64,000 nt of DNA from Mesorhizobium ciceri biovar biserrulae WSM1271. GTDB lineage: Bacteria > Pseudomonadota > Alphaproteobacteria > Rhizobiales > Rhizobiaceae. The stretch is from the NCBI RefSeq assembly GCF_000185905.1, contig NC_014923.1, positions 4,425,501 to 4,489,500 of the forward strand, read 5' to 3'. Shown here piece after piece: positions 1 to 7,911 of this stretch; position 1 is the stretch's first letter; each line of letters opens with the position of its first letter. Under the pieces are notes generated by a model. The model was not told the DNA's origin and made no database searches. It was given only the letters and a program-made list of their open reading frames with translations. A program made the position numbers and the translations under genes.

Positions 1-525
1 TGGCGCGCGATCGATGCCGTTTTGCCCGGCGTCGACGGCAGGTCGCATTCGATCCTCAGCCAGGCCGGCCCGAACGGCCTGGTCGTGGCCTTCATCTGCA
101 ATCACTGCCCTTATGTGAAGGCGGTGATTTCACGTATCGTGCGCGATGCCAACGACCTCAAGGCCGAAGGTATCGGCTTTGTCGCAATCAACTCGAACGA
201 TGCCGACACCTACCCGGAGGATTCCTTCGACCAAATGAAGCTCTTCGCCACGACGAACGGCTTCAGCTTCCCTTACCTGCACGACCAGCGCCAAACTGTA
301 GCGCGCGATTACGTGGCGGTGTGCACTCCCGATTTCTTCGGGTTCAACAGCGAGTTGGGATTGCAATATCGCGGTCGGCTGGACGCCTCGCGACGAGAAG
401 CCGGAGCGCCCGGGCTGAGACGCGATCTGTTCGAGGCGATGAAGCAGGTTGCCCGAACCGGCGACGGGCCGCTGGACCAGGTCGCCTCGATCGGCTGCTC
501 GATCAAGTGGAAGGATGACGCATGA
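1..525 (+). CDS. Thioredoxin-fold (AhpC/TSA-like) protein, 5' end outside the window
   Basis: The reading frame is open from the first base, so the start lies upstream of the window. The visible part has an NHCPYVK motif after a beta-strand, the usual place of the redox-active site in thioredoxin-like proteins. Only the first cysteine of the CxxC pair is present (CPYV), which suggests a peroxiredoxin-like or one-Cys mechanism rather than a disulfide reductase. Two further cysteines lie downstream (CTPDFFG and IGCSIKW). The CTPDFFGF segment is typical of the 'thioredoxin family protein' group found widely in Proteobacteria. Its stop overlaps the next gene by 4 nt (ATGA), so the two are probably co-translated. 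The physiological substrate is unknown. Confidence 0.8.
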   Translation, partial: WRAIDAVLPGVDGRSHSILSQAGPNGLVVAFICNHCPYVKAVISRIVRDANDLKAEGIGFVAINSNDADTYPEDSFDQMKLFATTNGFSFPYLHDQRQTVARDYVAVCTPDFFGFNSELGLQYRGRLDASRREAGAPGLRRDLFEAMKQVARTGDGPLDQVASIGCSIKWKDDA

Positions 526-1223
526 ACGTCGGCGCAGGTAGGCCGCTTCGATCGCCGAAGGCGATCCTGTTCGACCTCGACGGCACGCTGGTCGACTCGG
601 CACCGGACATAGCGGCCGCCGTCAACGAATTGCTGGCCAGCCGCGATCTGCCGCCGCTGCGCCTGGACCGGGTCAAGGCCATGATCGGCGGCGGTGTCAG
701 GAAACTGATCGAGCGAGCCTTCGCGGCATCGGGAGCGCCACTGCTCGGCAACGCTCTCGATGAGGCAAACCGCGTCATGGCGCCTATCTACCGCCGGCAC
801 CTGACCGGCCTGACAAGGCTGATGCCTGGCGTCAGGGAGGCCCTCACCCACTTTCATTTGGGCGGAGTAAGCATGGGGGTGGCAACCAACAAACCGCAGT
901 TGGCGACCCGCGAAATCCTGCTTCATTTCGGATTGACGGAATATTTCGGTGCGATCGTCGGCGGAGACGCGGTGACATACCTGAAACCGGCGCCCGATGC
1001 CCTGCTGCTGGCGTTGGCACAGCTAGGCGTCGACCCGGGTGACGCGCTGCTGGTCGGAGACAGTGGCGCTGACCTGGGCGCCGCACGCGCCGCCGGCATG
1101 CCCGTCATTCTGCTGCGTGGCGGCTACAGCCACATTCCGGTGGAAGAGCTTGGCGCCGATCTTGTTTGCGACAGCCTTTTCGATCTGCCTTCGGCAATGC
1201 AGGGGCTGCAAGCCGATGCGTAG
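522..1223 (+). CDS. gph: Phosphoglycolate phosphatase, HAD superfamily
   Basis: This 233-residue protein begins with the HAD motif I (LFDLDGTLVDSAPDI, about residues 17-31), where the two Asp are nucleophile and acid/base. Motif II (VATNKPQ), the motif III lysine (YLKPAPDALL) and motif IV (LLVGDSGADLGAARAAG) follow in order. The cap domain between motifs I and II and the overall length match Gph, which dephosphorylates 2-phosphoglycolate formed during DNA repair or photorespiration-like metabolism. Related HAD phosphatases with other small substrates cannot be excluded. The ATG overlaps the stop of the thioredoxin-fold gene. Confidence 0.85.
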   Translation: MNVGAGRPLRSPKAILFDLDGTLVDSAPDIAAAVNELLASRDLPPLRLDRVKAMIGGGVRKLIERAFAASGAPLLGNALDEANRVMAPIYRRHLTGLTRLMPGVREALTHFHLGGVSMGVATNKPQLATREILLHFGLTEYFGAIVGGDAVTYLKPAPDALLLALAQLGVDPGDALLVGDSGADLGAARAAGMPVILLRGGYSHIPVEELGADLVCDSLFDLPSAMQGLQADA

Positions 1224-1265
1224 GCGAACGCCGGCCGAACGCAAGTTCGAACGGCCGGCGGCGCG

Positions 1266-1646
1266 CTATTTCGAGAATTGCTTCAGATAGGCGATGACAT
1301 TGGCGATGTCTTCGTCCTGTTTGAGGCCGACAAACGCCATCTTTGTTCCTTTGACCATGGCCGTGGGATCGTGAAGGTAAGTCTTCAAAGTGGGTTCATC
1401 CCATTTGACGCCGGACTTGCCTGCCGCGACCATCGCCTGAGAATAGCTGAACCCCGGGTGCGTGCCGGCTGTTCGGCCGATGACGCCGTTCAACGACGGA
1501 CCGACCTTGTTCTTGTCCTGGTCGGCGACATGGCAGACCTTGCATTTGGCGAAGACCTTCTCACCCGCCGCCGCGTCCTGTGCCTGGGATTGGCTCGCGA
1601 TGAAGGGCACAACGGACATGACTGCGAAAAATGCGATTGCGCGCAT
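1266..1646 (-). CDS. Class I soluble cytochrome c, periplasmic
   Basis: This is a 126-residue precursor with an N-terminal signal peptide ending near SQSQA (about residue 22). The heme-binding motif CKVCH covers residues 35-39. A KGTKMAF segment near residue 103 supplies the probable axial Met ligand, giving His/Met coordination as in cytochrome c2/c550. The family carries electrons between periplasmic dehydrogenases or the bc1 complex and terminal oxidases. The nearby xox/pqq locus makes an electron-relay role plausible, but this gene is on the opposite strand and is not in that operon. It is convergent with gph. Confidence 0.9.
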   Translation of the reverse strand: MRAIAFFAVMSVVPFIASQSQAQDAAAGEKVFAKCKVCHVADQDKNKVGPSLNGVIGRTAGTHPGFSYSQAMVAAGKSGVKWDEPTLKTYLHDPTAMVKGTKMAFVGLKQDEDIANVIAYLKQFSK

Positions 1647-2009
1647 GGTATTTCCTCATTGATCGTCTGGGTGCCCTGGACGATTTGTGCATGCCGATCC
1701 TTTGATCCGTCGGCATGCGCCTTACGCGGTGGCGTGGAAATTCCGCTTCTCCCGTGGAGCCGCGCCGCGTCACCTGGAAGCTAATCGGCATGTTGTGAAA
1801 GTCAATCGTACAAAGGTTTAGAGGCCTGGGTGCTCAAGGATCCTGTCCATTCGTCTTTGTTGACGGCTATTGGGCGAGCGCGTAGCTTGACCTCATTCCG
1901 GTTTCTCCATTGGCACCTTGAGAAATCCGGCAAGTGGCGGTTTTGTCCTGGCTCCTGGTTGGGCTGGACTCGCCGAGATGGGCGTTTGGGAACGCGCAAG
2001 AGGTGCTGA
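1647..2009. other. 363-bp gap without a supported gene
   Basis: The gap separates the cytochrome c start (minus strand) from a small plus-strand gene, so promoters for both should lie here. I found no convincing coding frame, repeat or strong inverted repeat. Short open frames on both strands lack recognisable protein character. Confidence 0.5.
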
Positions 2010-2219
2010 ATGGACATGGTCGATCTCATATTGACGGTTTGCCTCAGCGCTAATCCGAGCAATTGCCGAGACGAACATCTCTATTTCGAGAGCCGCGGCA
2101 CCCTGTTCCAATGCATGTTCCTTGCCCCCAGCGAAATCGCGAAATGGTCTCAAGAACACCCGACCCTCAAGGTCATGCGCTGGAAATGCGCATTTCCGAG
2201 CAAGGAACGAGCCATCTGA
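2010..2219 (+). CDS. Small hypothetical protein, 69 aa
   Basis: No family is recognised with certainty. The product is 69 residues with four cysteines (in LTVCLSA, SNCRDE, FQCMF and WKCAF) and no clear signal peptide. Its composition looks like a genuine small globular protein rather than an out-of-frame translation, and it resembles short uncharacterised proteins seen in rhizobial genomes. It ends 33 nt before the ABC binding-protein gene on the same strand. The ribosome site ahead of the ATG is weak (AGAGGTG). Function is unknown. Confidence 0.55.
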   Translation: MDMVDLILTVCLSANPSNCRDEHLYFESRGTLFQCMFLAPSEIAKWSQEHPTLKVMRWKCAFPSKERAI

Positions 2220-2252
2220 TTTGGCAGCGCGGAACCCTGGGGAGGAGGTGTC

Positions 2253-3239
2253 ATGAAGGTTTCACGGCGCATGACGTTGCGTCTGGCGGTTCTCGGGACA
2301 GCCGCTGTTCTTGCTACCAGGCCAGCCGTTGCGGCAGCCAGGATTCGCCTCGGTGTGCTGAAGTTTGGAACCGTGAGTTGGGAACTCGATACGCTACGGC
2401 AGCACAAGTTCGATGCCGCGAACGGGATCGATCTGGAGATCATCGACTTCGCCGGCGAGGATGCAACCAACGTCGCGCTGCAGGCTGGCGCGATCGACAT
2501 GATCGTCTCCGACTGGCTGTGGGTCTCGCGCCAGCGCTCCGAAGGCGGCGACCTCACATTGTTCCCCTATTCCACCGCCGTGGGCGCGATCATGGTGAAG
2601 GAGGGTTCACCGATCCGGACGGTCGCCGATCTCAAGGACAAGAAGATCGGCGTCGCCGGCGGCCCGCTCGACAAGAGTTGGCTGCTGATACAAGCGCTGA
2701 CCAGACGCGATCTCGGCGTCGACCTGTCGGCAACCAGCGACATCGTCTTTGGCGCGCCGCCGCTGATTTCGGAAAAGGCGATACAGGGCGAACTCGATGC
2801 AGTGCTGAATTTCTGGCATTTTTGCGCCCGTCTCGAGGCCAATGGCTTCCGTCGATTGATCGGCGTGAATGACGCGGCAAAGACGCTTGGGGCTCTGGGA
2901 CCCGTGTCGGCGCTCGGTTACGTCTTCCATGACCAATGGGCGAACGAGAACCCCGATGCCGTCAGGGGGTTCGTGAGAGCGTCCGCGCAAGCCAAGGACT
3001 TGCTGGCCAGATCCGATGACGAATGGCTGCGCCTGGCGCCGATCATTCGCGCGGAAGGCAAGGAACTGGAAAAACTGCGCGATCGCTATCGTCAGGGCAT
3101 TCCCAGACGGTCGGTCGCCGAGGAAGCGGCTGACGCCGGCAGGCTATACCATGTGCTGGCGGCGATCGGCGGCGCGAAGCTGGTCGGCAGCGCGCCGGAG
3201 ATGGCGCCCGGCACATTCTGGCAGGAACCCTGGAAATGA
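2253..3239 (+). CDS. ABC transporter substrate-binding protein, NitT/TauT type
   Basis: The protein has 328 residues with a twin-arginine-like N-terminus (KVSRRMTLRLAVLG) and a cleavable Ala-rich signal ending near AVAAA, so it should be periplasmic. The body has the NMT1/SsuA-like type II fold pattern: an LGVLKFGTVSWE opening, an AIDMIVSDW segment, and VADLKDKKIGVAGG as the hinge strand. A GGAGGAGG ribosome site precedes the ATG. It overlaps the permease gene by 4 nt. Similar importers accompany xoxF loci in rhizobia, where they sit beside the metallohydrolase and SoxYZ-like genes. The ligand is unknown; a methanol-related or lanthanide-related solute is only inference. Confidence 0.8.
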   Translation: MKVSRRMTLRLAVLGTAAVLATRPAVAAARIRLGVLKFGTVSWELDTLRQHKFDAANGIDLEIIDFAGEDATNVALQAGAIDMIVSDWLWVSRQRSEGGDLTLFPYSTAVGAIMVKEGSPIRTVADLKDKKIGVAGGPLDKSWLLIQALTRRDLGVDLSATSDIVFGAPPLISEKAIQGELDAVLNFWHFCARLEANGFRRLIGVNDAAKTLGALGPVSALGYVFHDQWANENPDAVRGFVRASAQAKDLLARSDDEWLRLAPIIRAEGKELEKLRDRYRQGIPRRSVAEEAADAGRLYHVLAAIGGAKLVGSAPEMAPGTFWQEPWK

Positions 3240-4060
3240 CCGCATCGGAAACCGACGGCACGCGTGATGCCCCGCCGAGCATGTCCGGCCGACGCAGCCT
3301 GGCGACGGCACTGGCGCCCGCGCTGACGGTAGCGGTTTCCCTGCTCGGGCTTTGCCTGCTGTGGAACCTTGCGGCAGGCGTCTGGCCAAGCCGTGCCTTT
3401 CCAGGACCTGGGCAGGTCTGGCAGGTGCTTCTCAGGGAGGCTGCGAGCGGCGACCTCTTGTACCATCTCGGCGTGACCCTCGGCCGGGTCGCCGCGGCGT
3501 ATATCGTCGCAATGATCATCGGATCCGTCATCGGCGTTTTGCTCGGCAGCTATCGTCGCGTCGACCGTTTTTTCAACCCGTGGGTGATTCTGTTCCTCAA
3601 CATCCCGGCACTGGTGGTCATCGTCCTCGGCTACATCTGGTTCGGCCTCAACGAGGCGGCGGCGATCGGCGCAGTGGCAGTGAACAAGATCCCGAATGTC
3701 GTGGTGACGATGCGTGAAGGCGCCAGGACACTTGATCCAAGTTATGCCGAGATGGCCACCGTCTATCGCTTCGGCCGCCTTGATCGCATCCGCCATATCC
3801 TGCTGCCGCAATTGCAGCCCCATCTTGCCGCTGCGTCGCGATCCGGCATCGCCCTCATCTGGAAGATCGTCCTGGTCGTCGAACTGCTCGGCCGCTCGAA
3901 CGGTGTCGGCTTCCAGATCCATCTCTATTTCCAGCTTTTCGATGTCGCTGCCATTCTTGCCTACACGCTGGCTTTCGTGGCGGTGATGCTTGTCATTGAA
4001 CTTCTCCTGGTGCAGCCCGTTGAACGACATGCAACCCGTTGGCGCCGTCGTCCCGCTTAA
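3236..4060 (+). CDS. ABC transporter permease, NitT/TauT (SsuC/TauC) type
   Basis: This 274-residue integral membrane protein has about six hydrophobic segments. One lies near residues 25-50, followed by a run of segments from about residue 80 to the C-terminus. The cytoplasmic coupling loop is visible as EMATVYRFGRLDRIRHILLPQ, the EAA-like motif that contacts the ATPase. It overlaps the binding-protein gene by 4 nt at its start and the ATPase gene by about 32 nt at its end, so the three genes form one transcription unit. It should form the translocation path for the solute captured by the upstream binding protein. Confidence 0.85.
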   Translation: MTASETDGTRDAPPSMSGRRSLATALAPALTVAVSLLGLCLLWNLAAGVWPSRAFPGPGQVWQVLLREAASGDLLYHLGVTLGRVAAAYIVAMIIGSVIGVLLGSYRRVDRFFNPWVILFLNIPALVVIVLGYIWFGLNEAAAIGAVAVNKIPNVVVTMREGARTLDPSYAEMATVYRFGRLDRIRHILLPQLQPHLAAASRSGIALIWKIVLVVELLGRSNGVGFQIHLYFQLFDVAAILAYTLAFVAVMLVIELLLVQPVERHATRWRRRPA

Positions 4061-4769
4061 GGTCGACATCGCCGAAAAGACCTTCAGGTCCGCGCGAGGC
4101 GTCTCGATCACGGCGCTTCAGGACCTTTCCTTCGAGGTCCGGCAAGGCGAATTCGCCTGCTTGCTTGGACCGTCGGGCTGCGGCAAGACCACGACGCTGC
4201 GTATCCTGCTTGGCTTGGACAAAGACTTTTCCGGCTCCTTCCAGTTGCCGCAAGGAGGTTCGAACCGCATCGCCGCCGTATTCCAGGAACCGACCCTGCT
4301 GCCGTGGCGAACGGTGGAGCAGAATGTCAGGCTGGCGTTGCCGAAAAGCTTGAGGGCGAAAAATCTCGACGGGCTGTTCGACACGCTCGGCCTCGCGGCC
4401 ATGCGCTCGCTCTATCCAGCCGAACTATCGCTCGGCCTTGCGCGCAGGGCAGCACTTGCCAGGGCTTTCGCCACGGAGCCGGCGGTGCTTTTCCTGGACG
4501 AACCCTTTGTCTCGCTCGACGAACAGACCGCCGAGCGGCTTCGGCATCTGCTTTTGACCGTGTGGTCGGCACGGCCCACGACCGCCTTGATGGTGACCCA
4601 CAATCTACGCGAAGCACTGATGCTCTCGGACCGCATCATCGTGCTCGCGCCGCGGCCAACCCATGTGCTCGGCGTGTTCGACGTACGGTTGCCACGGCAA
4701 CATCGCAATTCGCAGGTGATGAGCGACCTTCTGCGGTCGTTCCATCATAGATTTCCGGACGTCACCTGA
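4029..4769 (+). CDS. ABC transporter ATPase of the xox-associated importer
   Basis: I chose the ATG giving MQPVGAV, inside the end of the permease gene; an upstream TTG at 3990 is possible but unlikely. The product is 246 residues. Walker A (GPSGCGKTTT), Q-loop (VFQEPTLLPW), Walker B (VLFLDEPFVSLDE) and H-loop (VTHNLRE) are intact. The ABC signature is unusual: where LSGGQ is expected the sequence reads LSLGL, followed by ARRAALARA. This may be a feature of the PQQ-associated subfamily or may reduce ATPase activity. It energises the importer encoded just upstream. Confidence 0.85.
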   Translation: MQPVGAVVPLKVDIAEKTFRSARGVSITALQDLSFEVRQGEFACLLGPSGCGKTTTLRILLGLDKDFSGSFQLPQGGSNRIAAVFQEPTLLPWRTVEQNVRLALPKSLRAKNLDGLFDTLGLAAMRSLYPAELSLGLARRAALARAFATEPAVLFLDEPFVSLDEQTAERLRHLLLTVWSARPTTALMVTHNLREALMLSDRIIVLAPRPTHVLGVFDVRLPRQHRNSQVMSDLLRSFHHRFPDVT

Positions 4770-4803
4770 TCGCCTGCAGGTGAAATGCATATCGGAGGCC
4801 TTC

Positions 4804-5766
4804 ATGTCGATCGATCGGCTAAGACGCAGGCTTGTGAGTGGCTTCGCCTGTACCGCCGCCAGCGCCGCCTTGCTGCCGTGCTGCCTCGGACGAGCCGCGG
4901 CTGGCAACCTGGGATTCTCGCTCAGGCAGATCGCCGACGGCGTCTTCGCCTTCCAGGGCACGGATGAATTGATGACCGCCGCCAACGACGGTGCGATCTG
5001 CAATCTGGGCGCCGTCGTCGGTACCGATGCGGTTGCCGTCATCGACAGCGGTGGCAGCCTGATCGAGGCGCACGCCTTTCTCGCCGCGATCGGAAAGGTA
5101 ACCGCAAAGCCGGTTCGCTTCCTGGTCAACACCCACATGCACCCCGACCACATCTTCGGCAATGCTGCATTCAGGGAGATCGGCGCGACCATCGTCGGTC
5201 ACCGCAATCTGCCGCGCGCCCTCGACGCGCGTGGCGTGTTCTATCTGCACAACTATCGCGAACAGCTTGGCGAGGCGCTGATGGAGAGGGTCGAGATCGT
5301 GTCGCCGACCAGGCTGGTCGACGATCACCTGCAACTCGACCTCGGCGGGCGCACGATCGAACTGCGGGCATGGAAGGCGGCGCACACCGACAACGACCTG
5401 ACCGTATTCGATACCACGACCAGAACGCTCTTTGCCGGCGATCTGGTGTTCATGGGCTCCTTGCCGACGCTCGACGGATCACTGCTTGGATGGCTCCGCC
5501 AGATGGATGCACTCACCGCGATCGACGCCGCGCGCGTCGTTCCAGGTCATGGTCCTGTAACGGCCGACTGGCCACAGGCACTGGCGGGGGAGCGACGCTA
5601 TTTCGAGGTTCTGGCGCGCGATATCCGCAAGGCGATCGCCGACGGAACGCCGCTGCGCGAAGCAGTCAAAACCGCAGGCGGAAGCGAACGGGACAATTGG
5701 CACCTGTTCGACGATTACAACGAGCGCAACGCAACGGCCGCATTTGCCGAACTCGAATGGGAATAG
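4804..5766 (+). CDS. MBL-fold zinc metallohydrolase, quinoprotein relay type
   Basis: I chose the ATG at 4804 because GGAGG lies 5 nt upstream. The GTG at 4780 has no good site. The 320-residue product begins with an arginine-rich, possibly Tat-type, signal (RLRRRLVSGF) and is probably exported. The metallo-beta-lactamase motif HMHPDH covers residues 111-116, with further metal ligands expected at AAHTDND and at PGHGPV. This family ('quinoprotein relay system zinc metallohydrolase') co-occurs with PQQ-dependent dehydrogenases and the SoxYZ-like carrier encoded next. Its reaction has not been established to my knowledge. It lies 34 nt after the ATPase gene. Confidence 0.8.
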   Translation: MSIDRLRRRLVSGFACTAASAALLPCCLGRAAAGNLGFSLRQIADGVFAFQGTDELMTAANDGAICNLGAVVGTDAVAVIDSGGSLIEAHAFLAAIGKVTAKPVRFLVNTHMHPDHIFGNAAFREIGATIVGHRNLPRALDARGVFYLHNYREQLGEALMERVEIVSPTRLVDDHLQLDLGGRTIELRAWKAAHTDNDLTVFDTTTRTLFAGDLVFMGSLPTLDGSLLGWLRQMDALTAIDAARVVPGHGPVTADWPQALAGERRYFEVLARDIRKAIADGTPLREAVKTAGGSERDNWHLFDDYNERNATAAFAELEWE

Positions 5767-5884
5767 ACGACGCCGACATGCGCCAGGCGGCCGCAAAGCA
5801 CGGCGATTTGCCAAGGCGTCGCCAAAGGCTTATCCTCAACGCCAGCCTGGGCACCACCTCTCTTGCATTGGTGGAGGCATCGAA

Positions 5885-6748
5885 ATGCAAAATCAAGCTT
5901 ACTCGAGCCGGCAGCTCGCCTTGCCGCTCGCATCCGTTTTCGCCGCGATCATCTTGACCATCGGCACGTTGCTCGGCTCCTCGGGAGCCGCCAACGCACA
6001 GCAAACAACCGCGTCCTCGGATAGAATCTGGCATGACTTGAAGGGCGACGTGTTCGGCGATCGGGCAATTCTGGTCGATACCGGCGTCGTCAGGATCGAA
6101 GCACCGAAGCGGGCGCAGGATGCCGCCATCGTGCCCGTCGATATCTATCTCGATCCAGCCAAGGCGCCAGACGGCATCAAATCCGTTACCTTGATCATCG
6201 ATGCGAACCCTGCACCGGTGGCGGCAACGTTCCAGCTCGGCAAGGATGCCGGCGTGACGCATCTGTCGACGCGCGTGCGCGTCAACGACTATTCCTATCT
6301 GCGCGCCATCGCTGAGACGCAGGGTGGTCAACTCCATATGGTACAGACCTTCGTCAAGGCGTCAGGTGGCTGCTCCGCCCCTGCGGTCAAGAACCAGGAC
6401 GAGGCCAACGCGACAATGGGTCAGATGAAGCTGCGCCAGTTCCCGCCCAAAGAGACGATGACCAAGACCGAGGAACTGCAGTTGATGATCCGGCACCCTA
6501 ACAATTCGGGGCTGCAGCGGGATCCGCTGACCCAATATTTCATACCGGCGCATTTTGTCCAGAAACTGTCGATCTCCCAAGCCGGCCGGCCGATCCTCTC
6601 CATGGAAGGTGGAATATCGATTTCGGAAGACCCCAACTTCCGATTCGATTTCACCGTGCACGGCAAGGGCGAAATCCAGGTTGAAGCGATCGATACGGAC
6701 GGCAAAACATTTCGCAATCAGTGGCCGCTCGAGACAGCGGGACTCTGA
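5885..6748 (+). CDS. Quinoprotein dehydrogenase-associated SoxYZ-like carrier
   Basis: The start is the ATG preceded by GGAGG 7 nt upstream. The frame stays open about 140 nt further 5', but that part overlaps the metallohydrolase gene and lacks protein character. The 287-residue product has a signal peptide (about residues 1-38). It then has a SoxY-like domain with the carrier-type SGGCSAP motif (Cys163), and a SoxZ-like domain from about residue 185. In true SoxY the carrier cysteine sits in a C-terminal GGCGG arm. Here it lies between the two fused domains, as in the family known from PQQ dehydrogenase loci. It is presumably periplasmic, and its cargo is unknown. Confidence 0.8.
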   Translation: MQNQAYSSRQLALPLASVFAAIILTIGTLLGSSGAANAQQTTASSDRIWHDLKGDVFGDRAILVDTGVVRIEAPKRAQDAAIVPVDIYLDPAKAPDGIKSVTLIIDANPAPVAATFQLGKDAGVTHLSTRVRVNDYSYLRAIAETQGGQLHMVQTFVKASGGCSAPAVKNQDEANATMGQMKLRQFPPKETMTKTEELQLMIRHPNNSGLQRDPLTQYFIPAHFVQKLSISQAGRPILSMEGGISISEDPNFRFDFTVHGKGEIQVEAIDTDGKTFRNQWPLETAGL

Positions 6749-6871
6749 AGTCTCGATATCTTGCGCTGGACTGCCGGTGCTTGCCACTTGATCCCGAAAA
6801 TGGAGCTCGTTCGGGAAGATCACGCCCGGGCAGAGGACGAAGCTCGATCCGGCTTCCGGATGGAGCAGGCT

Positions 6872-7225
6872 CTAAAAGCAGCGCACGTCGGCTTCCGACT
6901 GCGCGCGCTTCAATTCGGTACGGGCTGCCTTCGCCGGTGCGCTTTCGCGAAACAGCGCCGCGCTTTCGCCTGTGGTCAAAGACATGCTCTTGAAAGTCTC
7001 GGCTCTCTCATAGTGGTCGTAGGGAAGGATCGAGGCGATGACGTCGATCGAGCAGGAACAGCTTTCCAGCGCCTGACGTGTCTGGCCGTTCGTCTGCATG
7101 CAGCCGAGCACGTAGTCGGCGATCGTTGCTGTCGGGTAATCACCCGCGGCGCCCGCGGGGTTTGCGAAGGCCAGCGGCGCGGCAAGGAGCAGCGGCAAAG
7201 TCGAAAATCCAACATATCTGATCAC
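6872..7225 (-). CDS. Small exported Cys-rich protein next to xoxF
   Basis: I chose the GTG at 7225, which has GGAGG 8 nt upstream; an upstream start would add 21 residues without a ribosome site. The 117-residue product has a signal peptide ending near FANPAGA. The mature part carries four cysteines: one in LGCMQT, two in SCSCSI and one at the C-terminus (VRCF). It also has a conserved-looking ILPYDHYERAETF segment. It is divergent from xoxF and convergent with the SoxYZ-like gene. I recall similar uncharacterised proteins beside xoxF or mxa genes in other methylotrophic alphaproteobacteria, but this needs a database check. Function is unknown. Confidence 0.6.
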   Translation of the reverse strand: MIRYVGFSTLPLLLAAPLAFANPAGAAGDYPTATIADYVLGCMQTNGQTRQALESCSCSIDVIASILPYDHYERAETFKSMSLTTGESAALFRESAPAKAARTELKRAQSEADVRCF

Positions 7226-7911
7226 GGGAAAACCTCCGGTTAGCCTAGGCGCGATGCGCCCAGTCGGGATCACCGTGGCAGTTGGCAACGTGCAGCAGAG
7301 TCAGTCAAGTGCCCATGGCTTCCGTATGCGACCAAAGGAGGAATGCGGGGCTTGTCGACCGTGGTTCCGCATGGCGGCTCCGTGGCCTGCTCCACGCCCC
7401 GACTCCAACGATCATCTCATGCTTGGCCCACTATCGATTCCCAATGGAGCACGCGCATGACCATGCCGAGACATCGAAGCGAATACCTCCAAATAAAATC
7501 AACGCTTAGGCGAAATGTAAAAATCAAAAAATAACTAAATTTTATGTGCCCCATCGTTATTTCGCGGTCATAAATACTTTATCTAACAAATACCGTCCTG
7601 CTTATTTTCTTATATTGCACCGCATCATTTACGATATTGCGGTGCAAAAACACCAGCAGGCTTTTTTGCTTGCCTAGCCTTTTACGATGACATAGCCTCA
7701 CCCTGTTTCCGGCTTCAAGGGCGTCACCGTCATTAGGGAGCGGCGACAGTCTTTCGTAGGCCAAGGTGAGGTGGGCAGTAACGGTGCCCTCTGCACATCT
7801 GGCTTAGGTCGTGACACGCTGCCGGAAATATTTCCCCCCCGTGAATCGCTTGGGCAAGCCCTTGTGGGCTCAGCAAATGATTCATCACTATGAACCTCGG
7901 GAGGAATTCGG
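7226..7911. promoter_or_regulatory. 686-bp intergenic control region upstream of xoxF
   Basis: No convincing gene is present. The region contains an unusually AT-rich block (about 7490-7635), a perfect 10-bp inverted repeat (7615-7647), and several smaller inverted repeats close to xoxF. These are CCTCACC/GGTGAGG at 7696-7702 and 7765-7771, GGGCA/TGCCC at 7773-7789, and AGCCC/GGGCT at 7857-7870. A GGGAGGA ribosome site lies at 7899-7905, 6 nt before the xoxF ATG. The layout suggests that both the divergent small gene and xoxF are controlled from here. The small open frame at 7579-7764 on the minus strand looks spurious. Confidence 0.55.
7615..7647. promoter_or_regulatory. Perfect 10-bp inverted repeat, possible operator of xoxF
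   Basis: TTGCACCGCA and TGCGGTGCAA are exact complements separated by 13 nt inside an AT-rich block. There is no T-run on either strand after the hairpin, so a terminator is less likely than a dimeric regulator site. It lies 264 nt before the xoxF ATG and 390 nt before the divergent gene start. Confidence 0.45.

Noticed and set aside
7579..7764. 61-codon minus-strand frame in the xoxF upstream region
   Set aside because: It lacks a ribosome site and protein character, and it overlaps the palindrome and other inverted repeats.
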